From NCBI GenBank assembly GCA_016648135.1, contig JADDOH010023703.1, positions 62,001 to 126,000 of the forward strand: a stretch of 64,000 bases of DNA, given 5' to 3'. Positions 10,833-21,532 of this stretch are shown here, piece by piece (positions within the stretch are counted from its first letter, which is position 1; each line of letters begins with the position of its first letter). Made by a program: the position numbers and the translations under genes. The notes below the pieces were generated by a model. It made no database searches. It saw only the letters and a program-made list of their open reading frames with translations, and was not told the origin of the DNA. The stretch comes from Agrypnia vestita (taxonomy: Eukaryota > Arthropoda > Insecta > Trichoptera > Phryganeidae).

Positions 10833-11639
10833 GTATTGTATATCAACAGTTTCGTTCAGCAAATTCCAATATCAAATTGTAGTTATCAGTATTAGGCTAA
10901 TAGAGTAAAAATCTACCTGAAAAAACCTGAAATTGTCACAATCGTACTTCCACATGTGTGTTAGAATAAAATATTTCATGTTTTTACACATTCAATTTTA
11001 TATTACAAAAATATAATACTCCATATGTGGTGTCTGGATGCAGAACCCCCACTATCCATATACAAATTGTTTAGTAATCAAGAAAAACGTTTTAAAGATT
11101 TTCTTTGTAGTTTCCGCAATATAAAGATATATTTTTTTAAGGTTTTGCTACCTAACGAACGCAAGGAACGGATTTGCTTTTTCAACACGCTGTGACTTGC
11201 TGACTTGACTCTTTGTGAACAATACTGCGATTGAAAATTAAAAAAATAAAAAATATTATTAGATTAATATTTTATTTGTGATTAATGACAGACGCAAAAA
11301 TATTTTAAGAATTAAAATTTACTCTATGTTTTGTGTAAGAAATATCAATTAAATATATTTAAGGCAATATGTAAATACTAATTAACCAACTACAATTGAA
11401 ACAAAAATATTTTTAGAATTAACAATAATTCCGTTTAACTTTTTGAGGCTGGCACTACAATACCAAATTTAAAAATATATAATATTTATAAATAGGTAGG
11501 TAATTATTTCGTAAGCGATTAATAGAGTTTATAAAAATATTTTTATGACTAAAAATTAATCTTCGAGTACAAAAGCTAAATAACTTAGGCACATAGTTTT
11601 ATGTATATTAAAAACTTAAAGCAATATCTTGAAAGAAAT
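10833..11639. other. Intron 2 of Fgop2, start; nothing recognised
   Basis: Strongly AT-rich intronic sequence with no reading frame or repeat boundary that I can support. Confidence 0.6.
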
Positions 11640-12175
11640 AAAAAGAAAAAAACTAACCCATAAAAAGCAAGTTTTTTTTATACTCCCTTTCTTTGTAAAA
11701 TATAACAACAATTAAAGACGAACTAAAACATATAACATAACACTAAACTTACAGTAATTTAATATATTTTTAAAATGTCAGATGTTTTGAGTTTTGATAA
11801 GACACTTCACGCTTTGAAGATTAAATTCTAAAAACATTTGTCAGTCAATTTAGATTTTCGAAATTCGTAGTGAAGTACCTATTATGTATACCGACGGAGT
11901 AATTCAAATTTAGAAAATATTCCGCGACGTTATAACTCCGCCTTTGCTAGTAATCAAACTTTTGTAATGATTCCAATTTGAAAAAACTATTAAAAATTTG
12001 AAAAATCCAAAATTATACTATAATTATTATCATTTTATAACGAAAATTTGATAGATCTTCTTGATCATCGCCACGAGTCTGCTTGCAAAGTTTCAGCTCG
12101 ATTGGATCATGAGAAAAGGGTCAAAAATCGATCCAAAGTTTTTTTCGACGGCAAGCCGGCAAGCAAGCAAGCAGA
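11640..12175 (+). repeat. Dispersed repeat, inverted partner at 52385-52690
   Basis: Two blocks, ACCCATAAAAAGCAAG to about 11835 and ATAGATCTTCTTGATCATCG to GCAAGCAAGCAAGCAG at about 12170, recur in opposite orientation at 52385-52690, where they lie closer together. The shared text includes GTTTCAGCTCGATTGGATCA. The copy here has extra sequence in the middle. The family is unclassified; no protein is encoded. Confidence 0.7.
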
Positions 12176-12720
12176 CAGCACGAGATAATATAAATGGAGT
12201 AATAAATGAAATTATACCTTGCTCATATAGGTGTCGCGTAGTTAGTAGTAAAGTAGTATTTGAAAATATAATTTTTTAAAAGGTGTACATCTAATATACA
12301 GGATGTAACAGAGCCAGTCCACAAAAGTGGTGCGTCATTCGCGAACGGACCGGCTCAGTGAACCGGATCTTATCGTTGAGCGGCTGAGCCGAGTCTATCC
12401 GCTCAAAGCTCAATCAGCTCATCAGCTCCAATCAGTTCAACTTGAGCGAAAGAGCGCAGACATCCATGGGGCGACACACTGTATACAGATCACCTACTAA
12501 ATTTTACTGATTACGCATGTGCCAAGATAAGAGAATTGAATATATACACAGATTACGCACTAATACATACCAGAATCGAGCTGCATAATAAAAAATGATG
12601 AAACGTCAAAATTACAGATCGGTTATGAAAGAGCCCATTTTTAAAAAGTTTTCAAATAGGTATTGTGTTAATACCAAAGTAATTAATATAATACCCAAAA
12701 AATATTTAAGGGGTTATATA

Positions 12721-13957
12721 CAAGGGCGGTCCAATAAGTACCTAGCCTACAAAAGAAAAACGAAAATTTTGGAAAAGTGGCAATTTATTTCTCAACATAA
12801 TCTCCTTTTAGCTCAATACACTTAATCCAGCGAAGCTCCAATTTCTTTAACCCGTCTGAAAAATATGTTTTCTCGAGGTCTGCAAAGCAGGCCTCCGTGG
12901 CGGTGATGACCTCCTCATTCGACTCAAATTTCTGCCCGGCGAGTGACTTTTTCAAGTTGGGATTCAAAAAGAAGTCGCACGGGGCCAAATCTGGGGAATA
13001 TGGTGGATGAGGCAGCAGTTCGTAGCCTAATTCGACCAATTTGGCCGTGGCGAGGGCGGAGGTGTGAGCCGGTGCGTTGTCATGGTGGAAGAGCACTTTT
13101 TTCTTCGCCAAATGTGGCCAGTTTTTCTGCTATCGGCGTCGAATTGGCCCAATAATTCGGCATAGTACAGCCCCGTGATCGTTTTGCCCTTCTCCAGGTA
13201 GTCGAAGTAGATTACACCTTGTGAATCCCATTAAACGGTGGCCATCACCTTTCCGGCCGATAGGACAGTCTTCGCCTTCTTCGGAGCACGTTCATCGGGT
13301 GAAGTCCACTGTTTCGACTGTTCCTTGGTCTCTGGTGTGTACCAATGGATCCATGATTCGTCGACGGTTACGAAACGACGTAGAAACTCCTTCGGATTGC
13401 GCTTAAACAGCGTCAAACACTGCTCTGAAGTAGTCTCACGGTTTCGCTTGTTGTTCGGAGTGAGCGAACGCGGCAGCCATCACGCCGACAGTTTTCTCAT
13501 ACCCAAAATTTCATGCAGGATATGACCCATGCGGCCTTTTGAGATGCCTACTGTCTCAGCTATCTCGCGCACCTTCAATCGGCGGTCTGCTAATACGAGA
13601 TCGTGGATTTTTGTTATGTTATCCTCCGTGATAGCCGTCGGGGCACCTGGGCGTGGCTCATCAAAAACCGATGTGCGACCACGTTGAAACTCATTAAACC
13701 ATTTTTTGACAGTTGCCATCGAAGGAGAAGAGTCACCATGCACAGCATCCAAGCGCTCTTTGATTTCGCTCCGCGATATCTTTTCCAAAAACAAGAATTG
13801 AATCACCGACCGATATTGCTCTTTTTCCATTTTTCTAAAATCCGCGGACACGCCCACTTCGTAGTCGTCTACGAGAATGTACTACACGATAGTAAATTTC
13901 TCTTGCGATAGTAGCACCATCGGGCGATGAGGCTAGGTACTTATTGGACCGCCCTCG
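12721..13957 (-). mobile_element. Mariner element with intact 27-bp inverted repeats
   Basis: The left end starts CAAGGGCGGTCCAATAAGTA and the right end is its reverse complement over 27 bp with one mismatch. It is flanked by TA on both sides (12719-12720, 13958-13959), the mariner target duplication. The length of 1237 bp is normal for the family. The single transposase gene reads on the - strand and is broken. Confidence 0.93.
12785..13857 (-). pseudogene. Mariner transposase (DD34D), inactivated
   Basis: The transposase of element 12721-13957, a cut-and-paste DDD recombinase. From the N-terminus: helix-turn-helix region MEKEQYRSVIQFLFLEK, the WFNEFQRGR motif and a second HTH (REIAETVGISKGRMGHILHE). 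Then come the three catalytic aspartates, all kept: FVTVDESWIHW, FHHDNAPAHT and YSPDLAPCDFF. Damage: an in-frame TGA at 13480-13482 where family members have Arg, a TAA near 13231 in place of Phe after KVMATV, and a frameshift near 13115 before KKKVLFHHDN. The relatives I recall are lepidopteran and other insect mariners of the irritans/mauritiana side. With at least three lesions it cannot make transposase. Confidence 0.92.
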
Positions 13958-13959
13958 TA

Positions 13960-14829
13960 CAATTAGAATTTTCAAAAAATCGATTTTTTTATTATTTCAA
14001 TTTTGTAATATACATATATTTAAGTAAACACACAGAAAATTTCAAGTCAATCCGGCGATTATTTTCAAAGTTACGCGCATATTTTTAAAAACGTGTCGGC
14101 GTTCGCGAGGCCGAAGCGCCAGAGCTCACTTAGAACGCTATACCTTTTATTTTTACCTACCTATTGTAAACGCTGTACCTTTTATTTACCTGTCCATTGT
14201 AAATGTTTCCTTCTAATGTATTCAGATGACTAAAGTGAAAGTATGGCCCTGGAATAGACGACTCGACGTAAGTTGAAAAAAATGTTTTTTACTCTATGTA
14301 AAGCGCTTTTGATACTTTAAAGGCATTTTTCTGAAAACTGTCTCTTTAAGATCGGTGACAAAGATTTCTCGGAAACGGCTCAACCGATCAGCCTCAAATT
14401 TTAACACAAGCTTCTTAAGTATAGTTTTTAGTAATTAATCGAAGGTTTTTTCTCGCCGATAAATATTTTTTTTAATATAAACAATTTAAGGCCAAAAGTT
14501 CGGTCAAAAATCGATTTTCTTTTTTGAGAAGTAGCCATTTTGTCAAAAAAAATAATTTTGCTTATTCCTTCGATTAATTACAAGATTATTTGATACTTTG
14601 ATGAAATCCGTTTAGATTTTTCATTTTGAATGATCCAGTCCAGAGATATCGTTGTCACCGCAAGATGCCTTTTTTGAGAGGAGCTCCTGGAGATCAGCTA
14701 TAGCAGCTTTCAAAATTGTTATTTTACAAATATAAAAATGTTAAAATACAGATAAAAGTAAGCGCAGTATGTGTACAAATTTTCACGTCAATAAATTTAA
14801 GTCTTCTCAAAAAAAATCTTGAAAAATCT
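13960..14829. other. Intron 2 of Fgop2, AT-rich, unclassified
   Basis: No gene recognised. The segment TCGATTAATTACAAG near 14570 and TAATTAATCGAAGG near 14432 form a short inverted pair about 140 bp apart, which may reflect an old repeat. Nothing else can be supported. Confidence 0.5.
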
Positions 14830-15965
14830 CTTTTTTTGGGCCTCCTGACTGTATTCTGGAATCTTCTAGTCTCGCTGACACTCCGCACTCAATTTAGAAC
14901 CTTATAGATTTTTTGGGAATATTCTAGAATGTTCTCCTTCCAGAACTTTCTACAGCTTTATCGAACGTTCTGAAATCTTCTAGACTCACCGACACACTCC
15001 GCCAGTCAGTTTGGAACCTTATAGAATCTTCTCAAACGTTTTTTTCCAGAACCTTCTAAAGAATTCGAGAAACATCATGAACTTTCTGTTCTAGACTCAC
15101 TGACACACCTTGCCACTCAGTTTGTGACCTTATAGAACTTTCAGGAATCTTCTAAAACCTTTTCCTTCCAGAATTTTCTGAAGCATTATCGAACATTCTA
15201 GATTCATCTAGTCTCACCGGCACACTTCGTCATTCAGTTTGGAACCTTGTAGAATGTTCGAACGTTCATGAACGTTCTGGAACCTCCCGGACACACCGAC
15301 ACACTCCGCTACTCACTTAGGTACCTTATAAAACTTTTAATAATCTTATAGAACATTCTTCTTCCAGAACTTTCTAGAGCTTTATCGAACATTCTGGAAC
15401 CTTCTAGACACACAGACACACTCCGCCACCAGAATTTTATAGACCTTTATCAAATGTTCTGGAACCTTCTCGACTCATCTCTTAGTTTGATAATAGAATT
15501 TTCGGGAATCTTCTAAAACACTCCCCTTCCAGAACTTTCTAGAGCTTTAATGGATATTCTGAAACATACTTAACTCACCGGCATACTTCGCCACTTAGTT
15601 TGGAATCTTATAGAACTTTTGGGAATTTTCTAGAACGTTCTCCTTCCAGAACTTTCTAGAGCGGATTTTTCCGGAACCTTCTAGACTTACCGACACAGCC
15701 GGCAGACCCATTCTGGAACAATATGAAGTATTGGCAGCCTTCCCATAACAAAACAATGTGCTAGAATGTACATTTTCGTCACCCACTCCCACCCACGCTC
15801 AGCCACCCCCACCAAACTTGCACATTTTAAATGGGACACGAAGGTCTATCCACCACTATAACCATCAGGGGGTGGTAGTATCTGGTTGTGAAGAAAACTT
15901 GGCAGATAGGGAAACACGGGTAGATTCATTTTTAGAGTATGTATATTATATATGTATATATATAT
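14830..15965 (-). mobile_element. Helitron-like element expanded by ~110-117 bp tandem repeats with HSE motifs
   Basis: Read on the - strand from about 15965, the first 250 bp match 9340-9610 (GTGGATAGACCTTCGTGTC, ACATTGTTTTGTTATGGGAA). Beyond that the GAA/TTC-rich unit is repeated at least seven times; the landmark CACTCCGC/CACTTCGC lies near 14879, 14994, 15105, 15221, 15301, 15418 and 15585. Each unit carries motifs such as TTCTAGAATGTTC and TTCCAGAACTTTC, perfect three-unit heat shock elements. The CTAG 3' terminus is not visible, so this copy is truncated. Confidence 0.65.
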
Positions 15966-16449
15966 ATAGGATTATATATACAGTGAAACTCTCTTAATAC
16001 ATTTTTCAAGGGACCAGCAAATAAAAACTTATTAGGCGTGAAAACATATTAACAGTGATTCAATATTTTTTTCATATATTATTTACATTTTCTAATTTTG
16101 TATTTTAATTGAATTTTCGTTTACGATACGATAATTTAAGGACATTTTATTTTTAAAAAATAAGCAGGTAAATATATACATTTGTAAAATATTACCTATG
16201 TGAATAGTACCTGAGGGTCAGAAAACAATTAAAACCACCAAAACAAAAAAAAATTTAGCACTGTCAAAAAATATTTTATTAATAACCATACTAAAGGGAA
16301 CCATGAAATGACTTATGTAGGTATCTCACTACCTATGTACAAACCTTAATTTTAAAAGAAATTTATTTAAGTTATCTAAATTTTAACTCATTAAGGCCGG
16401 CGTCTCACTATGCGTTTCTTCTGTCGCGTCAAATCCGCAACCGAATTTA

Positions 16450-16973
16450 GAGCTTGTCCGGATGACGCGTTTTACGCGCGAGTCCATTCGCGCGTTTCAA
16501 TTTTTGCGTCCAGATACCGCGTATTACGTGCGAGACCACTCGAGCGTTTCAATTTATATTGCGTCCAGATACCGCGTATAACGCACGAGATCACTCGCGC
16601 GTTTCAATTTATATTGCGTCCAGATACCGCGTATTACGCGCGAGACCATTCGCGCGTTTCGATTTATATTGCGTCCAGATACCGCGTATTACGCGCGAGA
16701 CCACTCGCGCGTTTCAATTTATATTGCATCCAGATATGCAAATTATTGTTTTATTTCAGTAGATGTTAGCGCATATGGCAAAAGCAATGACTCCACAATT
16801 ATTAAAAAATTCTGTTTTATATTAAAAAAACTTGTCTAAAAACGTTTTACGCGCGAGTGAGCAAACGCGCGTCAGCATCTGGACGGGATGTATGTAGCAC
16901 CAGTACCTCGAGAACGCGCGAGAGTCTACAAGCAAGTGCACACGCGCGTAAAACGTGTCATCTGGACAGGCTC
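16450..16973. mobile_element. Innermost MITE with TTA duplication
   Basis: Left end GAGCTTGTCCGGATGACGCG, right end on the other strand GAGCCTGTCCAGATGACACG; the similarity continues through CGTTTTACGCGCG. TTA on both sides (16447-16449, 16974-16976). It carries the 55-bp minisatellite at 16470-16735. Confidence 0.75.
16470..16735. repeat. 55-bp minisatellite
   Basis: The unit GCGTCCAGATACCGCGTATT + ACGCGCGAGACC + ACTCGCGCGTTTC recurs with landmarks at 16509, 16564, 16619, 16675 and 16730. Because 55 is not a multiple of three, the repeats create overlapping open frames of the same pattern in shifted registers. These are not genes. Confidence 0.9.
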
Positions 16974-17713
16974 TTAGCAGTCACATAGTATCTATATTCC
17001 GCGGCGGACCGCGCGGAGAACAAACAAACGTGCGGATAATCTGTCAAATGTGGCGCGTTGCAATCAAAAACACGAGACGTGACGTCACCGATTTTACGTT
17101 GACGTAAGTTCCGCGAGCGGGGAAACGAACAGACGCCGGCGGAACGATCGATGATCCGCGTAGTAGCGGCATTCCGCGGCGTCAAAGACGCGACGGAAGA
17201 TACACCTAGTGTGACACCTGGCCTTAGAAAACGATAAGAGATATTACGTTATTAATATTCCCGATTGTTTCCTCGAAAAAATACAACCAAAATGAAAACA
17301 GTTTCGTTTAGGCAACTATATAAAAAATTATCGTAAATAATCGCCGGATAAATTTATTCATTAAATATTATTTTATTAGCCTATTCAAATACTACAGGGT
17401 TTTTTCAGCGGCTAGAACATTTGTGACGCTGCCAAAACCACTTAATTTTTATTGCACCCATTTTTCATTTTTAGGAATGTTGAACCAAATTTCGTCTTCC
17501 GAAAAACGTATTATGAAGTTTTTTTTGTATGAATAAATTGATTTCGGCTATAAATATTTTCACTACTTAGGCGAGAAACGAAAATAAGCGGGAAACGTAT
17601 TAAGCCTAAAAAAAATATGGGATTAGTATGGGACTTTTTCGGGACCGCAGAATTTAAACTTATTTAGCGGGAAAACTTATTAAAAGTGAATTTATTAAGC
17701 GAGTTTCACTGTA

Positions 17714-18746
17714 TATTGATTGATTATTATTAAATTAATTTTTGAATAACAGATCTCCTTCAGTGTTAAATGTTGTTTATTTATACCAGAACTTATTATT
17801 TTATTTTATACTCCTACATAGCGTGTCTCTGTCCTACATGAAACGTGTGGTATTGTAGTGCTCTTTCTTAGTCGATTTAACTGTGACGTGCAATATTCTG
17901 ATCTCTTTTACTCACCGGCCGATAATACGACAGTAATGAATAAATATGTTTTAATTAAAAAATCTGTACATTCATAAAAATTTAATTTCGTTTTTTTGGT
18001 GTGAAAATCTATTAGATGATCACAAAAAATGTGACTATTTAGGTTTGGTAAATAAGGTAGATAGATATTAAATATTTTCTATGACATGTAGACCTACTTT
18101 ACATCACCGACACACAGGAATTAAATAACAATTGATATATTTTGGACGTTTTTCATTGTTGAACTTAATTATTAGGTCAAGATTACTTGAACATTTTCGA
18201 CTCATTATCAAGGCAGGCAACTTATTTCGATTATAAAAAATTCTTTCACTTCAATACAACTTAAATAAAATGATAAAAACGTTGTAAAAAATTATCTTTT
18301 CAATTTATGCAAGGTTTTTATCATTTTATTCGACTTGTATTAAAGCGAATGAATTTTTCATAATCAATATAAGTTACTGTAAAGATAGCAAAAAATAAGT
18401 CAGAAATATTGAAAAAAATGCAAACTTTGATATTGACATATCTCCATAACTATTGATATTAGGTCATGGTTGCTTGAACATTTTCGACTCATATCAAGGC
18501 AGAAATCCACCTGTTAAGTTTTTGCTATTATCTATGGGACACCCTATTTACAGGGTTATTTAGAAAATATTAATAACCTCGCAGGACTATATTACTAGCA
18601 TCATAAACAACAACTTTTGTTCAACTGTTAATAATTCATTAGATTTTACTTTCATTAAAAACAAAAAAAATGAATTGACCACTGTTTACGCTAAAGCGAT
18701 GCTGAAAATTATGCGGTCTCGGTTCATGCGGGTTTTCGTAACACCA
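17714..18746. other. Intron 2 of Fgop2 with hairpin repeat
   Basis: No gene. At about 18225-18375 an inverted repeat of roughly 55 bp per arm (AATTCTTTCACTTCAATACA left, TGTATTAAAGCGAATGAATT right) encloses ACGTTGTAAAAAATT. It is flanked by a direct duplication of TTGAACATTTTCGACTCAT (near 18190 and 18476). TTAAGTTTTTGCTATTATCT (18516) recurs in variant form at 52210 and 59053, marking a dispersed family. Confidence 0.6.
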
Positions 18747-18749
18747 TAA

Positions 18750-19473
18750 GCGCTTGTTCCGACACAGCGGGAACCGTGCAGTTTCAGAATTGCGTGGGAT
18801 CCGTGCGGGTCTTATTTACGTTTGTATGTGATCGTTCAGACACAACCGTGCGGTTAGTCAACTGCCGCGGTGCACGTAACCCAACCGCTAGAAAATAGAC
18901 CCACACGGCATCTGCGCGATCCTTTACTTATTACTACTATTACTATTTGTCTGAACAAGCACTTACGAGAGCGTTCAGTCGCGTTGCGGGCACCGCACGG
19001 TTCCCATGTCACAACAGGAGCATGCGTGGATTATATTTTCTTTTCTATGGTTATGGATCGCTTTGACACTGAACTTTTTATTGATGAAGTGGAGAAAAGA
19101 CCTGTAATATGGGATCTTCAGTGTGAGGATTACTCAAATATGCCAAGAGCCAAGCTTGGCAGGAGTTGGTGGAGATATTTGGAAATGGTGGAAAAAAATA
19201 GTATTTTAGGGAAGTAGGTTTTTATTCACCAAAAATGAACTGACAATGATATTTTTATGTCTTGCCATGGAACACAGCCGTTGTTAACAATGTAATGAGC
19301 GAATATATCTCTGATATTCAAAGATGGAGAACGGCACCGGAACTGTCAAACTGACGTTTATTTTCTCGCGCACAAATCGTTTATTAACCGCGGCTGTGAA
19401 CAGATGACACAAATCGCGTGTACTGAAATGCGATTCTGAAACTGCACGGTTCCCGCTGTGTCTGAACAAGCGC
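18750..19473 (+). mobile_element. Harbinger-type non-autonomous element carrying a MADF domain
   Basis: Inverted ends: GCGCTTGTTCCGACACAGCG left; on the other strand GCGCTTGTTCAGACACAGCG right, extending about 45 bp. TAA on both sides (18747-18749, 19474-19476) is the PIF/Harbinger-type duplication. These elements usually have two genes, a nuclease and a MADF/Myb-like protein; here only the start of the second remains. Confidence 0.85.
19053..19217 (+). pseudogene. MADF-domain protein N-terminal fragment of a Harbinger element
   Basis: The 54-codon frame begins MDRFDTELFIDEVEKRPVIW and continues DLQCEDYSN. This is the first half of a MADF domain (FD..LI.EVE.RP.LWD...DY.), the DNA-binding module of the accessory protein that helps the Harbinger nuclease enter the nucleus and bind termini. 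It ends in ILGK and a stop, before the second half of the domain, consistent with an internal deletion of the parental element. The open frame extends upstream to 18870 but that part has no family resemblance, so I choose the ATG at 19053. Identification rests on the motif and the TIR/TAA context. Confidence 0.7.
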
Positions 19474-19795
19474 TAAATGTTCGTCCCTTTGTCAAACAAA
19501 CCTACTCTGCCCCCACCCTCTTCCCAATATTTCGCACCGTTACGCGCATTGTTTTCGCCCTCATATACTTCTGCGCGTAGAGAGAGTTATTAGAGTGGTT
19601 AAAATTTCTCATTTTTGTATGAAAGAAAAATCTAAGGAATTATTAAAAGTCATAGAACAAAAGTTGTTGTTCATTATGCTAGTACAACGAACGAATGGGG
19701 ACCCACCACTTTCCCAGGCCCTACTCTTGAGTCGCCAGGTTGACATTTTTCTTATTTAAAGCCATCCCCGTGCGGCGCCCGTGATTATGCTAGTA

Positions 19796-20860
19796 CAGTA
19801 GAGCGTTGATTATCTGAACTAATTGGGGGACATGGGTGTTCAGAAAACCGTTTTTTTTCGGATAATCGAACTGTATTGATTCAGCCATACATATTTACGT
19901 ACAAGTAAATGAAAACCATATTTACATTTATGTCTTTAATGACAAATAGGAATTAAACAAAAAAAAGTGCAGACAATCTTGTAATAAAACATGTATGTAC
20001 ATACTAGGTAAAATTAATGCTTAAAAAATCTTTAATCTTCGTCTGCCTACCCGCTTACGAGCGGGTAGGTCACATACTTTTTTAAGGATAGATATTTGAT
20101 ACTGGTCGCTTTCAGCTTGTGTTTCAAACCAACGCAAGGCAATATCTAAGCAAGTAAACGCTTCAGAAGCACCAATTATGTTTTCATCTTCATTATCTGA
20201 ACTTGTAGTTGATGAGGTGCCAACGGTGGCGTCAGCCTTATTAGTCATGAGGTTTAAAATTTCGCTATCCTGCATAATTTGGTACCCGGGATCTTGATCG
20301 TCGATATCCATCCATTGTTGAACCTCTTCTTCATCACATTCGTGGCAATCGATCTTTTTTTTATCATATCTATCATTTTAGACATATCTTCCTGTTTCTC
20401 ATTTACACATACACTTTGAGGATTTTCCACTATACACAAAACTTTATTCCACGCTTTTTTGAAGTTCTGCACTTTTAAAGTGAGGCAAGTTTCATTGTTC
20501 ATTTCAAGTTCTGCACTTTTTAAGTTGAGGCAAGTTTCATCGTTTTATGAATAGTAGATCCGTCAGAAGAATAAAGTTATTTATGCTCGTCTTTTGTTTT
20601 TATATCCATAGACTTACCAACTTGGTATTCATTGAATAACTTGGTTGCAGATTTGCCTTCCTCTAACCATTAATTAATCTCATTTTTATCTTTCACAGAA
20701 AAGACAACATGTTTAAACATTTTAAATCGAGAGTTTACTTTCACGCGGCAAAATTTAATTTATAGACTAGCGGCTACTTGGAAGTGACATACAAGTACAA
20801 TATTAACAAGTCGTGACAAGTGCACGAGCAATGTAGCTCGGGAAGCCGGAAGGAGTAGGC
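19796..20860 (-). mobile_element. Tigger/pogo element, internally deleted
   Basis: The left end CAGTAGAGCGTTGATTATCT, preceded by TA, matches the Tigger termini at 56383 and 56511. Sequence near 20755-20840 (GACTAGCGGCTACTTGGAAG) matches the subterminal region of the palindromic copy at 58715-58790, but the right terminus itself is lost. On the - strand, 20720-20560 gives a CENP-B-type helix-turn-helix start (MFKHVVFSVKDKNEIN, stop, WLEEGKSATKLFNEYQVGK). 20502-20021 gives an acidic C-terminal tail (WNKVLCIVENPQ, ECDEEEVQQWMDI). The DDE catalytic core between them is deleted. Confidence 0.8.
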
Positions 20861-20989
20861 ATTTACACAATTTTCATTTAAATACAATTCTTATTTAAGA
20901 CTTATCAACTAGAGAAACTATCACTAACCTAAAACTAACCCGTAACCTACAGGCAAGCAGCTCGAATTCACAAAGTTATCGTGTCCTAT

Positions 20990-21505
20990 CGTTCGTTGCA
21001 CAAAAACATATTTCACTATTCACGGCCCTCATAGCCATGGTCGCGATTGCCGCAGGTGGCTTCCTCTACCACGCCGCGTCGCGTGGTCGCGGCCGATCGC
21101 GGGGGGGGCCCTCCCAAGTCGCGCGCGTGTTGGCACGTCGATCTTGGGGTCTGCGTCATTGGTAGGCATCTGACCTCCCTCTGGAACTCTCGCGAAGAAC
21201 CGGTCACCACCGAGGCTCGGTGACCGTCGCTTCTCCGACTTCTTCCTCTGCTGCCAATGGCATCACGACAGGCGCGGGAAATATTGCGGCCATGCAAACA
21301 AGTGGCGTCCTGAAGCGGGAGATTTACCCCTGTGGAAACGATCGACACACACGCGCCGACAGATTGGGACGGACAGCCTCGGGCGGGTGCCCGCACTGAG
21401 GTATATCTCTCTCTTCCCTGTGCGGGAAGCCTCTCCCCGCGCCTCCTCTCAACCCTGCTCTGCGTTCGGATACGCTCGGAATTTTTGGCGGGCGAATAAT
21501 TAACT
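20990..21505. other. GC-rich island of unknown origin
   Basis: Roughly 500 bp of clearly GC-rich sequence (e.g. GTCGCGGCCGATCGCGGGGG near 21084, CGGGTGCCCGCACTGAGG near 21384) in an AT-rich intron. It is open on the - strand for 126 codons (21396-21016), but the translation shows no motif I know and looks like a by-product of GC content. It stops where the dead mariner starts at about 21533. It could be a transposon 5' region or a transferred segment. Confidence 0.5.
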
Positions 21506-21532
21506 GAAAATTCACCTTTTTCCTTACATGAG

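Larger units (their letters stand above)
16395..17223. mobile_element. PIF/Harbinger-like MITE inside the pogo-like element
   Basis: The ends are GGCCGGCGTCTCACTA and, on the other strand, GGCCAGGTGTCACACTA, next to TTAA on the left and TTA on the right. GGCC...CACACT termini and a TWA duplication are typical of Harbinger-type MITEs. GC-rich compared with its host. A third TIR element (16450-16973) is nested within. Confidence 0.7.
15981..17711. mobile_element. pogo-like non-autonomous element hosting nested MITEs
   Basis: Left end CAGTGAAACTCTCTTAATA, right end reverse complement CAGTGAAACTCGCTTAATA, both flanked by TA (15979-15980, 17712-17713). Subterminal sequence also matches in inverted order (AAAAACTTATTAGGCG left, GGGAAAACTTATTAAAAG right). 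TA duplication and CAGT termini fit Tc1/pogo-type elements. There is no transposase; the middle is occupied by a second TIR element at 16395-17223. Confidence 0.8.

Noticed and set aside
12296..12490. Short block around ACAGGATGTAACAGAGCCAG with repeated TCAGCTC motifs
   Set aside because: Could be a MITE, but no inverted ends or target duplication could be found.
16410..16769. Two overlapping open frames of 119 and 67 codons rich in Arg, Tyr and Ala
   Set aside because: They are translations of the 55-bp minisatellite in shifted registers; no protein family or start context.
21016..21396. 126-codon frame on the - strand
   Set aside because: Open because of GC-rich composition; no motif, no relatives I know, no promoter or splice logic.
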